From Antitrichia curtipendula (taxonomy: Eukaryota > Streptophyta > Bryopsida > Hypnales > Leucodontaceae), in contig OX579638.1 of assembly GCA_951230915.1 (NCBI GenBank), forward strand, positions 6,404,696 through 6,468,695: a stretch of DNA of 64,000 nucleotides. The letters run 5' to 3'. Positions 60,301 through 64,000 of the stretch are shown piece by piece. Within the stretch, counting starts at the first letter, position 1, and each line of letters begins with the position of its first letter. Position numbers and translations under genes: made by a program. A model generated the notes under the pieces. That model was not told the origin of the DNA. It saw nothing but the letters and a program-made list of their open reading frames with translations, and did no database searches.

Positions 60301-62040
60301 TCTTCTTATAGATCATATTTTTGTCTACATGTGAAGCTTTGATTCTTTCCATTTGGATTAGTGATGTAAATGTTATGAACAATCTTGTTTGGAGGGTAGT
60401 CTAAACATCTTTTTGAAAAATTAACTTACAAAATTCATTTTTTAATGCAATTTCCACAATTAAAAAAAAAATGTTTGATAAAATTAAATATTCTTGATAG
60501 AACAATCTCACTGTTGGGATTATTGTATTTCAATCCCATCTTAGAGCTATTAACAATTTAATTTTGACTCCTTTTGGAGTGAGATTTTGTAGCAAACATG
60601 GTTTGATTTTGACAATTGCATATTACATAATTGTAATTACATTCTTGCCAAATTTTAGAAGTATAAAAGACTTTAGAACAAGCTGGACAACCTATGCAAA
60701 AGAACTTTGTGAAATATAAATTTTAATTAAGACATTCAATTGTCAAATTATTTTTTATACCAAGGAAAAATATTTTGTTTAAAATTTATATCAATTTTTT
60801 TTTTAAATCATTTAAAATTGACTTTGTAGGAACCTACCACAACTTCTTGCCTCTACTGTAATGGGGGCCTAAGTTTGGTTATGAGGATGTGAGTTTGATT
60901 ATGATTGTTTGATTTTGAGGATTGTAGAAAATACCACTTGCTTTACTTTATGAATGGTTAAGTACATTTACATTTACAAGACAAAATTTTTTATAATCTT
61001 CAAATTGTTTTTCATTCATCCTTATATGACTATGGTATTTAGAGGCTTAAAAATACTTCAAATTATTGTCATTCAAAGCAAGATGAAATCTTCATCTTTA
61101 TCAAGTCCAATTGTAAGATCTCTTAGTCAACTTGCTTTACGTACATCCTTTCAAAAGTTTAGAGTGAAATCTCCACCAATTGCAAGTTTGATGAGCCTAA
61201 ATTTCAAAAAGTAAAATTTTCAATATAAAATTTTGTTTGTCAACCGATTTAAGGAAATTAATTTAAGTCATATAATTTATGTGTTTTAGTCTAAATGTTG
61301 GAAAATGGTTTGAGAATATGTATTTAAATTAATTTTTAAAGATTTCATATTCATTGTTATGAAAATTATAAAATGGAAGATGTTACTTGATGAATAAAAA
61401 ACTAATATGATTTGCTTGTTTTCATTTGGAAATCTTCAAAACTAGGTGCAAAAAATCGCTTCATATGTTTTTGCTATCTTCATTGCCTTACAAAATATAA
61501 TTCCTCATAACTTTCACCTCAATATTTGAAATTGAATGTTTCAAATGTTTTTGAATAGGTATCAATCTATAAAATTAAGTAAAATTAATTAATATATTCT
61601 CGTATTATATTTTGAACTCCCCTCTTTTACATTCAAATTAAAAGAACTTGTAGCTTTTGCAATATTCATCAGAATGATGTGAAATAATGCTTTGCAAGCG
61701 GATTGGCATGATTAACATCTATACTAAAAATTAATCCAAATTATGAAGTCAATAAAGCTTGCCTGAGTTTTAAAAAAAATCTAAAGCAGATTCTTCGTTT
61801 AGAGGTTAAAAGAAAAGAGAAAACATCTTATGAAAAACTCAAATCAATACAACTCACTCCAAGTTTATTATTCAAAACCAACTCAATGTATTGTGGTAGA
61901 TTTGTTGTCCCTAAATGTATGATTGTTGTGCACATTGTCAGTATTTTTATAATATTGCTTTACTTATCATATTAGGCAAAGTGTATTTTGTTTCATTTGT
62001 TTAGAAAATTTTTATTGTGGCATTTTACTATAATATACTT
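57320..62040. other. AT-rich intergenic DNA with family fragments
   Basis: A reverse TTAA-family fragment lies at about 60,270-60,560 ('ttgattctttccatttgg', 'aacaatctcactgttgg'). A fragment of the second family ends near 60,840 ('ttgtaggaacctacc'). Open frames at 58,066-58,287 and 60,954-61,214 have no recognisable motif. Confidence 0.45.
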
Positions 62041-62049
62041 ATTCAACAC

Positions 62050-62285
62050 TGAAGGGGGCCCTTTTGCTTCCACAGGAAGTAAGAGCCCCTAACATAGCAA
62101 CTTCTTAGCCAACCAATTTCTCTTACAACTTCCCACTCATCCAATGGTATTAGTGTTGCAATTTTCAAGCCAAACAATGATTCTCTACAAATTATAACTA
62201 AATTCACTGCAATGTATATAAAGAGGCGTTATCCCTTGTCCAAGGGAGAATGATTTAGGTTAATTAATAATGTTATGATTTGATT
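62050..62285 (+). promoter_or_regulatory. Core-promoter-like module, copy 2 (possible LTR fragment)
   Basis: This matches copy 1 in order: 'ttttgcttcc', 'gccaaacaatg', 'attataactaaattc', TATA box 'atgtatataaagaggc' near 62,213, then 'taattaataatgtta'. It is immediately followed by the tandem TIR elements. Confidence 0.4.
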
Positions 62286-62332
62286 TTCGAAGCTATTTGA
62301 ATCTATTGAGAATAATTTAACCCAAAAAACGC

Positions 62333-63246
62333 GGCCAAGGAGGATTGACCTCCTTTATTGCCCCATCTTTTATCCTTGGAGAAAGCACTGAAATTTTTTA
62401 TTTTCCACCCGTGATAAAATTTGTATTTGCAATTAGAAATCCAAAATTCTTTAGAGAGGCAAAGAAATACAATATTTATATGGAAAAAGATAGGGAGAAA
62501 TTTTTACAATTACCCTTGGTTTAGGCAATAAAATGGTCAATAATCATTGGCCTTAGAATAGCCTAGGTGAACCGCCCCCTTGCTCGTCTTCGAGGAAAAA
62601 CATTGAAATTTTTCTTTTCTACACATGATAAAATTGCAAATTTTAAATTCATATTTGTAATTAGAGGCCCCAAATTAGCGAAGGAAGGCGTAGAAGATAA
62701 ATTAATCAAGCACAAAATAGGGGGTCTTTTATTTTACATGCACCCTTGAAATGATTTGGGGGGGCAAGTGACGGCCAAGGAAGATTGCCCCCTTATTGCC
62801 ATGTATTTTATCCTTGGAGAAAATACTAGAATTTTTTATTTGCCACCCATGACAAAATTTACAAATTCTAAATTCATACTCGCAAAGGCCCAATATTAGG
62901 TAGGAGAGGTGGATAATTACAAAATTCACGTGACACAAGTTAAGTGACAATTTTTACATTTATTCTTCAATGGGGCAATAAGGGGTCAATCCTCCCTAGC
63001 CTATGAGTGAGGGCCAAGGAAGATTGACCCATGTATTGCCCTGTGTTTTATCCTTGCAAAAAATACGGGAATTTTTTATTTGTTGCATACAACAATATTT
63101 TCAAATTCTGAATTCATATTTGCAATCAAAGGCCCCAAATGAGCTAGAAGGCATGAAAAAATACAAAATTTAAGCGGCACAAAATAGGGTGCATTTTATA
63201 CATTTATCCTTTAATGGGGCAATACATGGGTCAATCCTCCTTGGCC
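62333..63246. mobile_element. Tandem cluster of about 230-bp TIR elements
   Basis: Copies lie at 62,333-62,552, about 62,561-62,767 (degenerate ends), 62,773-63,001 and 63,012-63,246. Intact copies start GGCCAAGGAAGATTGACC and end with the complement GGTCAATCCTCCTTGGCC, so each unit has terminal inverted repeats of about 30 bp that include 'attgcccc'. The inner sequence is shared (ttttatccttggagaaa, gaattttttattt, caaattc.aaattcata). Spacers between copies are 5-20 bp. No coding frame is seen. Confidence 0.75.
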
Positions 63247-63329
63247 ATGGGTGAAGGGGTGATTCACCCCACCCACGGAACTCCCCCCTGGTCATAGTTG
63301 AAACCATCTTTTGGGGTACACTGCATCAT

Positions 63330-63510
63330 TTTGCTTAGAAAACATTGAAGAGCACTCATTGGAAGCCAAGGTATTGAGCAAGACCTGCCCCTTTTTCACA
63401 CAAAATTCCAAAGATGAACATCTGCACTTCTGTCTTACACAACATAGAAGGATGATTCTGTAGCCTTCCCTTGTCCACTTTTCGGCCGCCGCGTCCTTTG
63501 CAACTGTGAC
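63330..63510 (+). repeat. Segment shared with 4,560-4,720
   Basis: Blocks 'cactcattggaag', 'aagacct', 'cacaaaattc' and 'gatgaa...tgcacttct' occur in the same order near 4,574-4,650, inside the PP2C pseudogene interval. Similarity is moderate. It could be a repeat or part of a second relic of the same gene. Confidence 0.5.
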
Positions 63511-63828
63511 AATTGAGCTGTTTATCTTGTCTCACATCACGTCCGCTGTGGCGGATTCTCCGCAGCACAAACAATATTAAATTTTAAAAAAGTCAACATG
63601 AAATCTCACTCGAAATCTAGAATCCAGGAGCCGTACGGAAATACTATAAAAGTAGGGAAGCACTGCGGTAGTGGGACTTCATTCCCGAGGCGGATATCCT
63701 ACACGGCACAAATTTAGATTTTAGACTCGACTCGAGGGAAGAAAATGCCAACTGAATCACTTTTGGAATTTGGACCCAAACCCAAATGAATTAAAGAAAG
63801 CCAAGTTTTCTTGGGTTTCGTTGGTAAG

Positions 63829-64000
63829 TTAACCCCTCACCGCCCAAGGGGCCCAAAAGTGGCCTCACACAATCTAGCAGTCGACTTCAAAGTGCTGTAA
63901 CTTTTGCGTCCGGTGTCTAAATTTAATAAAACTTATTGGAAAAGTTGCGCATACTAGACTAGTTTTTGTGGTAAAAATTTCAGATCTATCTAAGATGTAT
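63829..64000 (+). repeat. Left end of a TTAA-bounded repeat, cut by the window edge
   Basis: The sequence starts TTAACCCCTCACCGCCCAAG and continues with the family's 'gtaacttttg' and 'actagactag' blocks. It is richer in GC than the other copies, which may mean it is a younger copy with less C-to-T decay. Confidence 0.55.

Overview
The window looks like nuclear DNA from a land plant that still makes swimming sperm, most likely a bryophyte; a lycophyte or fern cannot be excluded. Three things point there. (1) The genes are plant families with many GT-AG introns. (2) An intact 14-exon gene for the intraflagellar-transport protein IFT81 is present; flowering plants and conifers lack the IFT system because their sperm have no flagella. 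(3) The PDK1 kinase gene ends without a PH domain, as reported for moss PDK1. I could not search databases; family calls come from recognising motifs and from exon chains whose reading frames join without a break.

Layout. 1-11,300: AT-rich repeats, a 3.8 kb Stowaway-like TIR element, and a broken PP2C phosphatase pseudogene. 11,369-23,388 (minus): IFT81, whose introns are swollen by repeats. 23,400-29,250: repeats, including nested TIR elements. 29,258-47,000: a GC-richer gene island holding PDK1 (minus), an AP-1 sigma subunit (plus, head-to-head with PDK1), a probable FAAP100 homologue (minus) and a ZHOUPI/bHLH95-like bHLH factor (minus). 47,100-49,950: GC-richer DNA with short tandem repeats and no gene I can support. 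49,950-64,000: AT-rich repeats again, with nested and tandem TIR elements.

The genes do not form one pathway. They cover ciliary transport (IFT81), AGC-kinase signalling (PDK1), trans-Golgi/endosome vesicle coats (AP-1 sigma), DNA crosslink repair (FAAP100) and transcription control (bHLH). The least ordinary material lies between them. A recurrent repeat family is bounded by TTAA and the ends TTAACCCCTAAAG/CTTTAGGGGTTAA, and one copy sits inside a CACTA-type MITE in a way that exposes its target site. A young 412-bp inverted duplication carries the first exon of the AP-1 sigma gene and points a second copy of its ATG-donor exon at PDK1. A tandem cluster of about 230-bp TIR elements lies near the right end.
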